Below are positions 24,404-32,786 of a stretch of DNA of 54,717 bases, one piece after another. The position numbers were made by a program, and so were the translations under genes. A model generated the notes under the pieces. It did no database searches, was not told where the DNA came from, and saw only the letters and a program-made list of their open reading frames with translations. Position 1 is the first letter of the stretch; the number at the start of each line of letters is the position of its first letter. This DNA is from a bacterium UBP2_UBA2255 (lineage in GTDB: Bacteria > Edwardsbacteria > AC1 > EtOH8). Location: assembly GCA_002347565.1 (NCBI GenBank), contig DDXR01000003.1:1-54717 (forward strand), given 5' to 3'.

Positions 24404-25132
24404 ATGAAGACCAAGCCACCCGTCATCGGGCTGACCGCCCTGCGCAGCCCGGACAAGGAATCGTTCCACCACGTGCTGACCGGCCACTACCTGCGGGCGG
24501 TGACCGCGGCCGGCGGGTTCCCCATCGTGCTGCCGGCCATCCCCGACCGCTGCGACGAGGCCCTGGACCTGGTGTCCGGCCTGCTGTTGATCGGCGGCGG
24601 CGACATCGAGGCCAGGCACCTGGGGAAGGGGAACCATCCCCGGGCCAAGTTCTTCAACCCCCTGCGCGACGAGTTCGAGCTGGCGATCATCCCCGCGGCG
24701 GTCAAGCGGAAAATGCCGCTGTTCGGGGTCTGCCGGGGCGAGCAGCTGCTGAACGTGGCGCTGGGCGGCACCATGTACCAGGACATCGGCGACGAGCAGG
24801 GCTCGTCCTTCGAGCACCTGCAGGAGGACAAGCCGGACCAGGCCGTGCACGCCGTCAGCGTGGCCGCCGAGTCCTGCCTGGCGGCCATCCTGGGGACGAC
24901 CCAGGTCTCGGTCAACAGCACCCACCACCAGGCGGTGCGGGACGTGGCCCCGGGCCTGGCCGCGGTGGCCTGGGCGCCTGACGGCGTGATCGAGGCCGTC
25001 GAGTCCTGCGATGCCGAGAGGAGCTTCATCCTGGGCGTGCAGTGGCACCCCGAGCGGCTGGCGGCGGCGCAGCCCGAGCAGCGGCGGCTGTTCGAGCGGT
25101 TCGTCAAGGCGGCGGAGCACTACCGGGGCTGA
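24404..25132 (+). CDS. Peptidase C26 family gamma-glutamyl hydrolase (PuuD-like)
   Basis: 242 residues with a class I glutamine amidotransferase fold. Nucleophile Cys in FGVCRGEQ (about residue 109), and the His/Glu pair in QWHPERL near the C-terminus. LLIGGGDIEARHLG is typical of the gamma-glutamyl-GABA hydrolase group. It would cleave gamma-glutamyl amides in the cytosol. No putrescine-pathway genes are nearby, so the true substrate is open. Divergent from the ArsR gene with about 120 bases of shared control region. Confidence 0.85.
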   Translation: MKTKPPVIGLTALRSPDKESFHHVLTGHYLRAVTAAGGFPIVLPAIPDRCDEALDLVSGLLLIGGGDIEARHLGKGNHPRAKFFNPLRDEFELAIIPAAVKRKMPLFGVCRGEQLLNVALGGTMYQDIGDEQGSSFEHLQEDKPDQAVHAVSVAAESCLAAILGTTQVSVNSTHHQAVRDVAPGLAAVAWAPDGVIEAVESCDAERSFILGVQWHPERLAAAQPEQRRLFERFVKAAEHYRG

Positions 25133-25151
25133 TCGGAAATGAGGAAAACCC

Positions 25152-25196
25152 TTGACTTTACGACCTTTTTTCGGGTATCATTACCGTCTATATAAT
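25152..25196 (+). promoter_or_regulatory. Promoter region of rpmH
   Basis: TTGACT at 25152 and TATCAT at 25176 are 18 bases apart. A consensus TATAAT also lies at 25191 without a good -35. If the first pair is used the transcript would include the whole folded leader (25198-25287); if the second, the first strand of the outer stem would be partly lost. Confidence 0.5.
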
Positions 25197-25197
25197 G

Positions 25198-25287
25198 TGG
25201 GAACAAGGCCACGGATGCGCGGAAATCAGGACCTCGCTGCTTTCCCGGGTTCCTCATTTCCCCATCAGCGTGGCCTTGCCGTTCCCA
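25198..25287 (+). other. Folded leader upstream of rpmH
   Basis: Nested inverted repeats. The outer stem pairs TGGGAAC plus AAGGCCACG (25198-25213) with CGTGGCCTT and GTTCCCA (25269-25287), 16 pairs with one 3-base bulge. An inner stem pairs GGAAAT-AGGA (25221-25231) with TCCT-ATTTCC (25251-25261). The inner 3' strand can instead pair with GGAAATGAGGAAAACCC at 25136-25152. It could be a regulatory leader for ribosomal protein L34 or a DNA palindrome. Not a family I recognise. Confidence 0.55.
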
Positions 25288-25318
25288 TGCCCACTGCCAA
25301 CCGATCCAGGAGCACCCG

Positions 25319-25468
25319 ATGAAGCGAACCTACCAGCCCAGCCGCACCAAGCGGGCCCGCAAGCACGGCTTCCGCAAGCGGATGGCCACCGCGGACGGCC
25401 GCAAGATACTGGCGCGGCGGCGGGCCAAGGGCCGCAAGAAGCTGACCGTTTCCGACGAGAAGCACTGA
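25319..25468 (+). CDS. rpmH: Ribosomal protein L34
   Basis: 49 residues, MKRTYQPSRTKRARKHGFRK at the start, the full L34 signature, ending DEKH. AGGAG lies six bases before the ATG. It heads the conserved rpmH-rnpA-yidD-yidC-jag-mnmE cluster. dnaA does not precede it here. Confidence 0.97.
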   Translation: MKRTYQPSRTKRARKHGFRKRMATADGRKILARRRAKGRKKLTVSDEKH

Positions 25469-25488
25469 TCGCAGCCGGCCGAAGCTGC

Positions 25489-25625
25489 GTAAACTCGAAG
25501 CACGAAATGCGGAATCCCAAACAAATCCAAAGCAAACCTCATAAAACCCTGAAAACTGTTTTGAAGGCTTTTGACCTGGTGCTTGTTTCGGATTTCGATA
25601 TTTGGATTTCGGGTTTATCGTCTTC
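25489..25625. repeat. Imperfect inverted repeat of the CGAAATCCGAAACAA type between rpmH and rnpA
   Basis: Left arm CGAAGCACGAAATGCGG ... AAACAAATCC (from 25496) and right arm TGCTTGTTTCGGATTTCG (from 25581) plus GGATTTCGGG are partly complementary, with an inner AAAACTGTTTTGAAGGCTTTT stretch. It resembles a widespread intergenic repeat style. It stretches the usually tiny rpmH-rnpA gap to 207 bases. Confidence 0.6.
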
Positions 25626-25675
25626 GTACGCTCCTCTTTTGGATGGTGCCAAATGCGATCAATGGTAAAACGAAA

Positions 25676-26041
25676 ATGACCGGATCAGCCCCCAAACGGC
25701 AGACCTTCGGCAGGAATGAGCGGCTGCGCTCGTCCGAGCGGATCTCCGCGGTGATCACCACCGGCCGCCGCTACCGGGCGGACGGGCTGTCGCTGATCGT
25801 CGTCCCCGCGGAGAACGGGACGCTGCGGGCCGGGTTCATCGTGCGGCGCAAGCTGGGCGGCGCGGTGACGCGGAATCTCATGAAGCGCAGGATGCGCGAG
25901 TCCTACCGCCGCCTCAAGGCCGGGATCGGCCCGGGCGGGGACCTGGTGTTCTCGGCCAACGCGGTCGCAGACTACCACACCCTCAGCCGGGCCATGTCCG
26001 CGCTGCTCTCGCAGTCGGACCTGCTGGTGGAGCGGCCGTGA
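25676..26041 (+). CDS. rnpA: Ribonuclease P protein component
   Basis: 121 residues. The RNR motif region is seen as VRRKLGGAVTRNLMKRRMRE, which contacts the RNase P RNA. It assists the catalytic RNA in removing tRNA 5' leaders. The ATG at 25676 is chosen by protein length and because upstream sequence is a repeat. The stop overlaps yidD in GTGA. Confidence 0.93.
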   Translation: MTGSAPKRQTFGRNERLRSSERISAVITTGRRYRADGLSLIVVPAENGTLRAGFIVRRKLGGAVTRNLMKRRMRESYRRLKAGIGPGGDLVFSANAVADYHTLSRAMSALLSQSDLLVERP

Positions 26042-26358
26042 CCGTCTCCGGGATGCTGGCCGCCGCGCTGCGGGCGCCGATCCGGCTGTACCGGGCCGCG
26101 ATCGGGCCGCTGTTGCCGCGGGTCTGCCGCTTCGAGCCCACCTGCTCGGCCTACGCGCTGGAGGCCATCGACCGGCACGGGCCGTTCCGCGGCGCGGCGC
26201 TCACCGCCTGGCGCCTGCTGCGCTGCCATCCCTTCCATCCCGGCGGGCACGATCCGGTCCCGCTGCGACGCACCTCCAACCCCAGACGCTGCCATGAACA
26301 CGGGGACCGCTGCCGCGCAGGCATCGCCGCGTGTTCCGCGGGAAAGAAAGCCGAATGA
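26038..26358 (+). CDS. yidD: Membrane protein insertion efficiency factor YidD
   Basis: 106 residues. CRFEPTCSAYALEAIDRHG and the RLLRCHPFHPGGHDPVP motif are diagnostic of YidD, which helps YidC insert proteins at the inner membrane. A tail of about 30 residues after the conserved part is unusual and includes three extra cysteines. GTG start overlaps rnpA, and the stop overlaps the yidC ATG. Confidence 0.93.
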   Translation: MTVSGMLAAALRAPIRLYRAAIGPLLPRVCRFEPTCSAYALEAIDRHGPFRGAALTAWRLLRCHPFHPGGHDPVPLRRTSNPRRCHEHGDRCRAGIAACSAGKKAE

Positions 26359-27983
26359 ACGAATCGACCAACCGCACGCTGATCGCGATGGCGCTGATCG
26401 TGCTGGTGTTCGTGGGCTTCAATTACCTGATGCCCAAGCCGCCGCCGGCGGCGCCGAAACCGGCGCCCGCCGATACGGACGCAACAGCGCCGTCCCCGGC
26501 CGTCTTCCAGCCGGCGGCCGCCCCCCGGCAGGCAGCGCCCGGCGCCCGGCGGCCAGCCGCGGAAGCCCCGATGGTGGCGGTGACCCTGTCCGGCGAAGGA
26601 TTCGAGGCCGAGTTCACCAGCCTGGGCGGGGACCTCGTCGGCTTCACCCTCAAGGACTATCGCGGCCCGGACCGGCAGCCGGTGCAGCTGATCCCGGAGG
26701 GTGGCCGCGCCCTGGACTGCGAGTTGACGGTGCGCGGAGAGCCGGTCGACCTGTCGGCCGTGTCCTTCCGCGTGGCCGAACAGACAGAGCGGACGATGGC
26801 GTTCGCGGCCCGGCTGGACAACGGCGTGGAAGTTTCCAAGCGCTACACCCTGGCGCCGGGCCGGTCCGGCTTCGATATGGAGGTCGGGCTGGACGTCCCC
26901 GAGGGTGTCGACCTGGGCAAGACGTACACGGTCGGCTGGGGCTGCGGCCTGAACCCGACCGAGCGGGACCTCAAGCAGGACCACGCCGAGTTCGCAGCGG
27001 TGTCGATGCTGGGCAAGGCATATGATGCCGTAAAACTCGGTCAACTGGCGAAAGAACACGACGCGATCAACGGTAACATCGTGTTCAGCGGCGTCCGCAC
27101 CAAGTACTTCCTGGCGGCCATCGTGCCCGGACCGGGCAAGGCGGTGGCGGTGCGGACCGGCGTGGTCGCCGGCACCGACCGGATCACCACCGAGCTTTCC
27201 GTCACCGCCGACCGCACCGCGCGCGACACCTTCCGGATCTTCGCCGGGCCGATCGACCATGCGGCGCTGAAGGCGGTGCATCCCGACTTGGAGCGGGTAT
27301 CCGACACTGGATGGGAGATACTCAAACCGATCTCCCGCGGCATCCTGTGGCTGCTGCTGGCGCTGCGCCGCTTCATCCCCAACTACGGCCTGGTGATCAT
27401 CGTGTTCTCGGTGCTGATGAAGCTGGTGTTCTTCCCCCTCACCTACCAGGGCCTGAAATCGATGCGGCACATGCAGCAGATCCAGCCCCGGCTGAAGAAG
27501 CTGCAGGAGCAGCACAAGGGCGACCAGGCGCGGCTCAGCCAGGAGACCATGGCCCTGTACAAGAAGCACGGCGTCAACCCCTTCGCCGGCTGCCTGCCGT
27601 TCCTGATCCAGATGCCGATCTTCTTCGCCCTGTACAGCGTGCTGACGGCCACCATCGAGCTGAGGCATTCTCCGTTCGTGTTCTGGATCGACGACCTCAG
27701 CCAGCCCGACGCCCTGATCCAGCTGGGCTTCAAGCTGCCGCTGTTCGGCTGGGAGGTGATCGGCCTGCTGCCGGTGCTGATGGGGATCGCCATGTACTTC
27801 CAGCAGAAGATGACGCCCACCGACCCCAAGATGAAGATGATGACCGTCCTGATGCCGGTGATGATGGTGTTCATCTTCATGACCATGCCGGCGGGGTTGG
27901 TGCTGTACTGGCTGGTGAACAACATCCTGTCGATCGGCGAGCAGTACCTCATCCACGTCCGCGTCAAGCCGATCACGGACTGA
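26355..27983 (+). CDS. yidC: Membrane protein insertase YidC
   Basis: 542 residues of the Gram-negative form. One N-terminal helix (about 9-26), a Pro/Ala-rich linker, a large periplasmic beta domain (about 70-310), and the conserved five-helix insertase core (about 345-530) with NPFAGCLPFLIQMPIFFALY. It inserts proteins into the inner membrane with or without Sec. The ATG overlaps the yidD stop in ATGA. Confidence 0.96.
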   Translation: MNESTNRTLIAMALIVLVFVGFNYLMPKPPPAAPKPAPADTDATAPSPAVFQPAAAPRQAAPGARRPAAEAPMVAVTLSGEGFEAEFTSLGGDLVGFTLKDYRGPDRQPVQLIPEGGRALDCELTVRGEPVDLSAVSFRVAEQTERTMAFAARLDNGVEVSKRYTLAPGRSGFDMEVGLDVPEGVDLGKTYTVGWGCGLNPTERDLKQDHAEFAAVSMLGKAYDAVKLGQLAKEHDAINGNIVFSGVRTKYFLAAIVPGPGKAVAVRTGVVAGTDRITTELSVTADRTARDTFRIFAGPIDHAALKAVHPDLERVSDTGWEILKPISRGILWLLLALRRFIPNYGLVIIVFSVLMKLVFFPLTYQGLKSMRHMQQIQPRLKKLQEQHKGDQARLSQETMALYKKHGVNPFAGCLPFLIQMPIFFALYSVLTATIELRHSPFVFWIDDLSQPDALIQLGFKLPLFGWEVIGLLPVLMGIAMYFQQKMTPTDPKMKMMTVLMPVMMVFIFMTMPAGLVLYWLVNNILSIGEQYLIHVRVKPITD

Positions 27984-28040
27984 CGTCCGGGCCGGGGCGC
28001 GGAACAACGACCAACCACATTTCGCAAGAGACATCCGGAC

Positions 28041-29033
28041 ATGAACATCGTCATCGAGAAAGAAGGCAAGACCGTCGAGGAGGCGATCGAGAGGGGGCTG
28101 TCCCTGCTCAAGGCGCAGCGCGAGGAGGTCCAGATCGAGATCATCAGCCTGGGCTCGCCGGGGTTCCTGGGGTTGCTGTTCGCCAAGCCGGCCAAGGTGC
28201 GGCTGCGGGTGATGCCCCAGCCCCGCATCCGCGGCCTGGTGGAGACAATCCTGGAAAAAATGGGGATGCCGGGGTCGGTGCGGTCGTTCCGCGACGAGGG
28301 CGAGGCGCTGCTGGTGTCGATCGAGTCCGACCTGGGCGACAAGTATCTGAAGGACCGCCGGGGCGCGGCCCTGGAGGCTCTGGAGTACCTGATCAATAAG
28401 ATCTTCCGCGAGACCGACCAGGATATCCAGTTGGACATCGGCGGCTTCCGCCAGGACCAGACCGAGAACCTCAAGGTGCGGGCGCTGGACATCGCCGCCA
28501 AGGTCAAGGAGACCGGCAAGGAAATCGCCCTGGAGCCGATGCCGTCGCACCAGCGCAAGATGGTCCACCAGGCCCTGCAGAACCACCCCGACGTGCGGAC
28601 CTTCGCGGTGGGCAAGGACGACCGGCGCAAGGTGATCATCGCGCCCAAGGGCAGCGGCCCGGCTGCGCCGCCCCGCGAGGGGCACCGCCCCGAGGGACAG
28701 CGCCCGGACGGCCCGCGGCCCGGCGACCAGCGTGGACCGCGCCGCGAAAGCAGCAAGCCGGCGAACAGGCCGGCGCCCGCCCGCCCGGCAGCGCCCGGTC
28801 CCCGGCCAGCCACGGCTGCCAGGCCGGCGGCTGTCCCGGCTCTCCGGCCGCAGGCACCCAAACCGGCTGCTTCCACGGCCCAGGGTGAGCGGAAATTCAA
28901 TGACCGCGCCCGCCGTCCCGCGCCCAAGCCGATCGCCAAGCCGGCCAACCCCGCGCCCCGGCCGCCGGCCGAGCGGCCGCTGACAGATGCCGAGAAGCTG
29001 TTCGCACCGCGGGCCAAGAAGCGGCGGAGATAA
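28041..29033 (+). CDS. jag: Jag/KhpB-type RNA-binding protein with a long disordered tail
   Basis: 330 residues. Jag_N domain at 1 to about 55 (AIERGLSLLKAQREEV ... GFLGLLFAKPAKV), KH-like domain (about 70-150) and R3H domain (about 150-200) containing EPMPSHQRKMVHQAL. From about residue 205 the chain is Pro/Arg/Ala-rich and probably disordered, about 125 residues absent from ordinary Jag. KhpB binds RNA and affects division in Gram-positives. Its position between yidC and mnmE is canonical. Confidence 0.9.
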   Translation: MNIVIEKEGKTVEEAIERGLSLLKAQREEVQIEIISLGSPGFLGLLFAKPAKVRLRVMPQPRIRGLVETILEKMGMPGSVRSFRDEGEALLVSIESDLGDKYLKDRRGAALEALEYLINKIFRETDQDIQLDIGGFRQDQTENLKVRALDIAAKVKETGKEIALEPMPSHQRKMVHQALQNHPDVRTFAVGKDDRRKVIIAPKGSGPAAPPREGHRPEGQRPDGPRPGDQRGPRRESSKPANRPAPARPAAPGPRPATAARPAAVPALRPQAPKPAASTAQGERKFNDRARRPAPKPIAKPANPAPRPPAERPLTDAEKLFAPRAKKRRR

Positions 29034-29037
29034 TGCG

Positions 29038-29133
29038 CCCTCCTCTCCAATACGGCGAGAGGCGGGGGTGGGGTCTATAGCAGGCACAAGCTCGCAGACC
29101 TAACCCCAACCCCTTCCCCGCGGGGGAAGGGGC
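29038..29133. repeat. Pair of facing REP-like repeats, copies 3 and 4
   Basis: 29038-29079 (GCCCTCCTCTCC ... GAGAGGCGGGGGTGGGGTC) and 29100-29133 (CTAACCCCAACCCCTTCCCC, then GCGGGGGAAGGGG) are of the same family as 13051-13091 and 18414-18448, with the GGGGT and CTAACCCC tails facing each other across about 20 bases. Confidence 0.7.
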
Positions 29134-29142
29134 AATGACTGA

Positions 29143-29175
29143 AAGCCCTCCCGACATCGGGAGGGCTTCGTTTTA
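29143..29175 (+). terminator. Intrinsic terminator after jag
   Basis: AAGCCCTCCCGA and complement with a 2-base spacer, followed by CGTTTTAT. It ends the rpmH-jag transcript before mnmE. Confidence 0.8.
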
Positions 29176-29231
29176 TCTTGATTTTATATTGATGATAATG
29201 GTAAGCTCAACGTGAGATCGTTAATCAAGAC

Positions 29232-30584
29232 ATGCAACTGAACGACACCATTGTCGCCATCGCCACGGCCCCGGGGCCGGCGGCGCTTGCCGTGGTGCGG
29301 CTCTCCGGGCCGCGGGCGTTCGCCGTGGCCGACAAGATGTTCGATGGGAATGCCAAGCCCTCGGCCATGGCCGGCCACACCCTGCAGCACGGCCGCATCG
29401 CCAGCCAGCGCGGGCAGGCGGTCGACGAGGTGGTGCTGGCGACGTACAAGGCCCCGCACAGCTTCACCGGCGAGGACAGCGTCGAGATCACCTGCCACGG
29501 CGGCAACGCCGCCGCGCCGGCCGTGGTCGAGATCGCCATCCTGGCTGGCGCGCGCCAGGCCCGTCCCGGCGAGTTCACGCTGCGGGCGTATCTCAACGGC
29601 AAGCTGGACCTGGCGCAGGCCGAGGCGGTGGCCGACGTCATCGGCGCGGGCACCCAGGCGGCCGCGCGCGCGGCGCTGGAGCGGCTGGCCGGCGGACTGT
29701 CCCAGAAGATCAAAGCCGTCCGTTCCGGCCTGCTGGACGTGCTGGCCCAGCTGGAGGCCGCGGTCGACTTCCCCGAGGACGACCTGCCCCAGCCGGTGGT
29801 GGCCGAGATGAAGAGGACGGTCGATGCGGCCCGCCGTCACGTAGGGAAACTGCTGGAGGGCAGCCGCACCGCATCGATCCTGCGGGACGGAGCGAGGGTG
29901 GTGATCGCCGGCCGGCCCAACACGGGAAAATCGAGCCTGTTCAACCTGCTGCTGCGGGAGGAGCGGGCCATCGTCACCGAGCTGCCCGGCACCACCCGCG
30001 ACGTGTTGGAGGGCTGGATCGACGTCCGCGGCATCCCGGTGCGGCTGTTCGACACGGCGGGCCTGCGCGAGACGACCGACCGGATCGAGTCCGAGGGCGT
30101 GGGGCGGGCGCGCGGCAAGCTGGATCAAGCCGACCTGGTGCTGCTGGTGATCGACGGCTCCAAGCCACCGCGGGACGAGGACAAGACGCTGCTGGACCAG
30201 ACCCGGGAGCTGCCGCGGATCGTGGTGGTCAACAAAAGCGACCTCAAGCCGGCCTTCGCGCCGCAGAAGGGATGGGTCAAGGCATCCGCCCTCACCGGCG
30301 CCGGACTGCATAAGCTGGAAGAGGCCGCGGTGGCGGCGCTCACCGGCGGCAAGGGCGTCGACGCCGGGTCGGCCGCGGCGGCCAACTCCCGCCAGCTGGA
30401 GGCGCTGCAGGCGGCGCTGCGGGGGCTGGAGGCGGCTGCCGCAGGCATCCAGCGGAAGCTGTCCCACGAGCTGGTGGCCGAGGACGTCAGGGCGGCGGTG
30501 GACGCGCTGGGGGCGATCACCGGGGAGTCGATCGGAGACGAGGTGCTGGAGCGCATCTTCAGCCGGTTCTGCATTGGGAAATAA
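29232..30584 (+). CDS. mnmE: tRNA-modification GTPase MnmE
   Basis: 450 residues. The N-terminal folate-binding domain (about 1-118) begins NDTIVAIATAPGPAALAVVR. The G domain (about 215-370) has P-loop AGRPNTGKSS, DTAGLRE and NKSD, and the C-terminus ends in the hallmark FCIGK with its cysteine. With MnmG it makes cmnm5U34 in tRNA. A separate AT-rich region upstream (29170-29230) suggests its own promoter. mnmG does not follow. Confidence 0.96.
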   Translation: MQLNDTIVAIATAPGPAALAVVRLSGPRAFAVADKMFDGNAKPSAMAGHTLQHGRIASQRGQAVDEVVLATYKAPHSFTGEDSVEITCHGGNAAAPAVVEIAILAGARQARPGEFTLRAYLNGKLDLAQAEAVADVIGAGTQAAARAALERLAGGLSQKIKAVRSGLLDVLAQLEAAVDFPEDDLPQPVVAEMKRTVDAARRHVGKLLEGSRTASILRDGARVVIAGRPNTGKSSLFNLLLREERAIVTELPGTTRDVLEGWIDVRGIPVRLFDTAGLRETTDRIESEGVGRARGKLDQADLVLLVIDGSKPPRDEDKTLLDQTRELPRIVVVNKSDLKPAFAPQKGWVKASALTGAGLHKLEEAAVAALTGGKGVDAGSAAAANSRQLEALQAALRGLEAAAAGIQRKLSHELVAEDVRAAVDALGAITGESIGDEVLERIFSRFCIGK

Positions 30585-30587
30585 TCT

Positions 30588-30690
30588 TGCCACAGAGACA
30601 CGGAGACACAGAGAAAAATACCGTTTTTACTGCAGACGGTCATTGCGAGAATGGCAGCTCCGCCTGCACAGACGAAGCGATCCGCGGATG
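30588..30690. repeat. Two dispersed repeats upstream of the methyltransferase
   Basis: 30588-30614 is GCCACAGAGACACGGAGACA followed by CAGAG, an inverse copy of 20487-20513 (25 of 27 bases by eye). 30639-30690 starts GTCATTGCGAG and contains CCTGCACA and CGAAGCGATC. It matches 32838-32884, and both copies end directly at the start codon region of the next gene. Confidence 0.65.
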
Positions 30691-30699
30691 AAGGCAACA

Positions 30700-31518
30700 A
30701 TGGAACCCATGAACCGTTATTTTGACACCAACCGCGAGCTGTGGAACAAGCTGACCGCGGTCAACGCCAAGTCGCCCATGTACGACCTGGAGGCATTCAA
30801 ACGCGGCCAGAGCACGCTGGACCAGATCGAGCTCACCGAGTTGGGGGATGTCAGCGGCAAAACGCTCTTGCACCTGCAGTGCCACTTCGGCCAGGACACC
30901 ATGTCGCTGGCGCGGATGGGCGCGCGCGTCACCGGCGTCGACTTCTCGGACGAGGCCATCAAGCTTGCCAATTCGTTGAGTTCCGAGCTATCCATTCCCG
31001 CGGAGTTTATCTGCTGCAACGTCTACGACCTGCCGAGACATCTCGACCGGCAGTTCGACATCGTGTTCACCTCGGCCGGCGTGCTGTGCTGGATCGACGA
31101 TCTCACGAAATGGGCCCGGCTGATCGACCGCTACCTCAAGCTCGATGGCACGTTCTATATCCGCGAGTTCCATCCGGTAGCGAACGTGTTCGACAACGAG
31201 ACCGCGGGCGAACTGCGGCCATGCGCCTCATATTTCCACACGGTCGAACCGATGGCGTTCGACGCCGACGGATCATACTCGGACCACGAGGCCAAGTTCG
31301 ACGTCGCCTGCAAATCCTACGAATGGCACCACCCGCTCTCGGACGTGGTCAACGCGCTGTTGTCCGTTAATTTCAAACTCGAGTTCCTGCACGAGTTCCC
31401 GTTCTGCAGCTACGACTGCTTTCCGTTCCTGGAAAAGGGAAATGACGGACGCTGGCGCTTCCCGGGCGGCAGGGAACTGATCCCGCTGATGTACTCGATC
31501 AAGGCGACCAAAGTATAA
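30700..31518 (+). CDS. SAM-dependent class I methyltransferase
   Basis: 272 residues. Motif I reads LLHLQCHFGQDTMSLA, followed by VTGVDFSDEAI, a form typical of one small-molecule methyltransferase group. The later FTSAGVLCWIDDL supplies motif II. The start at 30700 follows AAGG; 30688 and 30709 are alternatives, as the sequence upstream is a dispersed repeat. The last 54 bases (31465-31518) recur as a degenerate copy at 32733-32786, beyond the next gene. Substrate unknown. Confidence 0.8.
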   Translation: MEPMNRYFDTNRELWNKLTAVNAKSPMYDLEAFKRGQSTLDQIELTELGDVSGKTLLHLQCHFGQDTMSLARMGARVTGVDFSDEAIKLANSLSSELSIPAEFICCNVYDLPRHLDRQFDIVFTSAGVLCWIDDLTKWARLIDRYLKLDGTFYIREFHPVANVFDNETAGELRPCASYFHTVEPMAFDADGSYSDHEAKFDVACKSYEWHHPLSDVVNALLSVNFKLEFLHEFPFCSYDCFPFLEKGNDGRWRFPGGRELIPLMYSIKATKV

Positions 31519-31600
31519 ACGGCATTTTGGTGGCGGAGGATTTAGTGTGTCGTATGTGTGACAACGGTAACAAAGCGATATTAGTACCTAAGGACATCGT

Positions 31601-32680
31601 ATGCATCACGTAAAAAGGATAGTAATCATATGTGCAGGTGGTGCGCTTCTCATCGCTTCATTCATATACGTTTTTGAGTACAGCGGCTTATTCAAGCGCA
31701 CAGCCGAACATAAAGAAGCACTCGCCGCATATAGAAAGGGTGAATATCAGAGTACTGTCGCGTTGGCTGACGACGATCTTAAGAAGCACCCATTAAGTGC
31801 CCCATCATATTGGGTCAAAGGCTGCGCCCAAATGCTTCTTGGCGATCACAGGGGGGCCATCCGCTCATTCAGCATGGTATTGACGCTATATCCGAACGAT
31901 CCTGACGCATTGCGCAATAGGCAATATGCCTTTTTCATGTGTGGAGAATATGAATCAGCGATGAAGGACACAAGAAGATTGTTACGTCGGAACAGCCGTG
32001 ATGTAAACGCGCATTTGAATTTGACCAAGTACCTATTAGATAATGGCAAATATATTTCAGCCATTCAGGCGTGCGAACAGGCAATATCTTTGTGCCCAAA
32101 TGATGCTCGGCTTTGGCAGAATTATGGGTCTTCGTGCTACGAGATGGGATACAATGATCAGGCTCTTCTGTGTTATGATTCGGCTTTGGCACTATCACCC
32201 GGAAAGCGCAATGCACTTCATGGTAGGGCGCTGACTTTATACCGTCTCGGCAGGTATCGGGAAGCGACACCTATTTTATATGAACTGGTTGATCGGGGAT
32301 ATAAAACATGTCATGTATTCTGGTTGCTGGGTGATACGTATGCGCGATTGAGTAATTTTGAGGAAGCTTGTATTTGTTATAATGAGGCGCTTGATTCGCT
32401 CGGATATGAATCTCGTTTATGGAAAGCCAAGGCGGACGCTGAATTCAATCAAGGAAGGGATAGGGCCGCATTCGCAAGCGCCAAGATGTGCCGGGAACTG
32501 GCCGGCGATAGCCTTTCGAAGAACGAACAGGATGTGGCCGATATTCAGTATTATCTGGCACGAGGATATCTGCTGGACAAGAACATCGATTCGGCGTGTA
32601 TATATTACGAGAAAGCTGTCAAGAATGGTGCTGCTGATATGCGAAACATGGCCGAGGCCCTCCAGCGATATGCTGAATAA
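31601..32680 (+). CDS. Membrane-anchored TPR protein, AT-rich
   Basis: 359 residues. One N-terminal membrane helix (about 6-27) is followed by about eight TPR units, so the repeats probably face the periplasm. SD AAGGA lies eight bases before the ATG. Base composition is unlike its neighbours: the 60 bases at 32281-32340 contain 25 G/C against about two thirds in flanking genes. The gene is flanked by two versions of the 3' end of the upstream methyltransferase gene, which marks it as an insertion. Function unknown; it may bind a protein partner. Confidence 0.75.
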   Translation: MHHVKRIVIICAGGALLIASFIYVFEYSGLFKRTAEHKEALAAYRKGEYQSTVALADDDLKKHPLSAPSYWVKGCAQMLLGDHRGAIRSFSMVLTLYPNDPDALRNRQYAFFMCGEYESAMKDTRRLLRRNSRDVNAHLNLTKYLLDNGKYISAIQACEQAISLCPNDARLWQNYGSSCYEMGYNDQALLCYDSALALSPGKRNALHGRALTLYRLGRYREATPILYELVDRGYKTCHVFWLLGDTYARLSNFEEACICYNEALDSLGYESRLWKAKADAEFNQGRDRAAFASAKMCRELAGDSLSKNEQDVADIQYYLARGYLLDKNIDSACIYYEKAVKNGAADMRNMAEALQRYAE

Positions 32681-32730
32681 CATGCGGTTGGGAGCGCGCA
32701 CTTTTATTATCTGTCTGAAGGTGAATGCCT

Positions 32731-32786
32731 CCGGCGGCAAGGAGCTGATCCCGCTGATGTACTCGATCAGGGCGACGAAGACCTGA
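32731..32786 (+). pseudogene. Remnant of a methyltransferase gene 3' end
   Basis: The stretch reads GGKELIPLMYSIRATKT then stop, against GGRELIPLMYSIKATKV at the end of the complete gene at 31465-31518. The two are colinear over 54 bases with about nine differences, some silent, and share an identical 25-base core. There is no start or body, so it is not functional. It forms the right direct repeat around the AT-rich TPR gene. Confidence 0.85.

Noticed and set aside
26151..29087. A very long open frame on the minus strand opposite rnpA-yidD-yidC-jag
   Set aside because: It is opposite well-recognised conserved genes. Its product is His/Gln/Arg-rich with no domain, as expected from antisense frames in GC-rich DNA.
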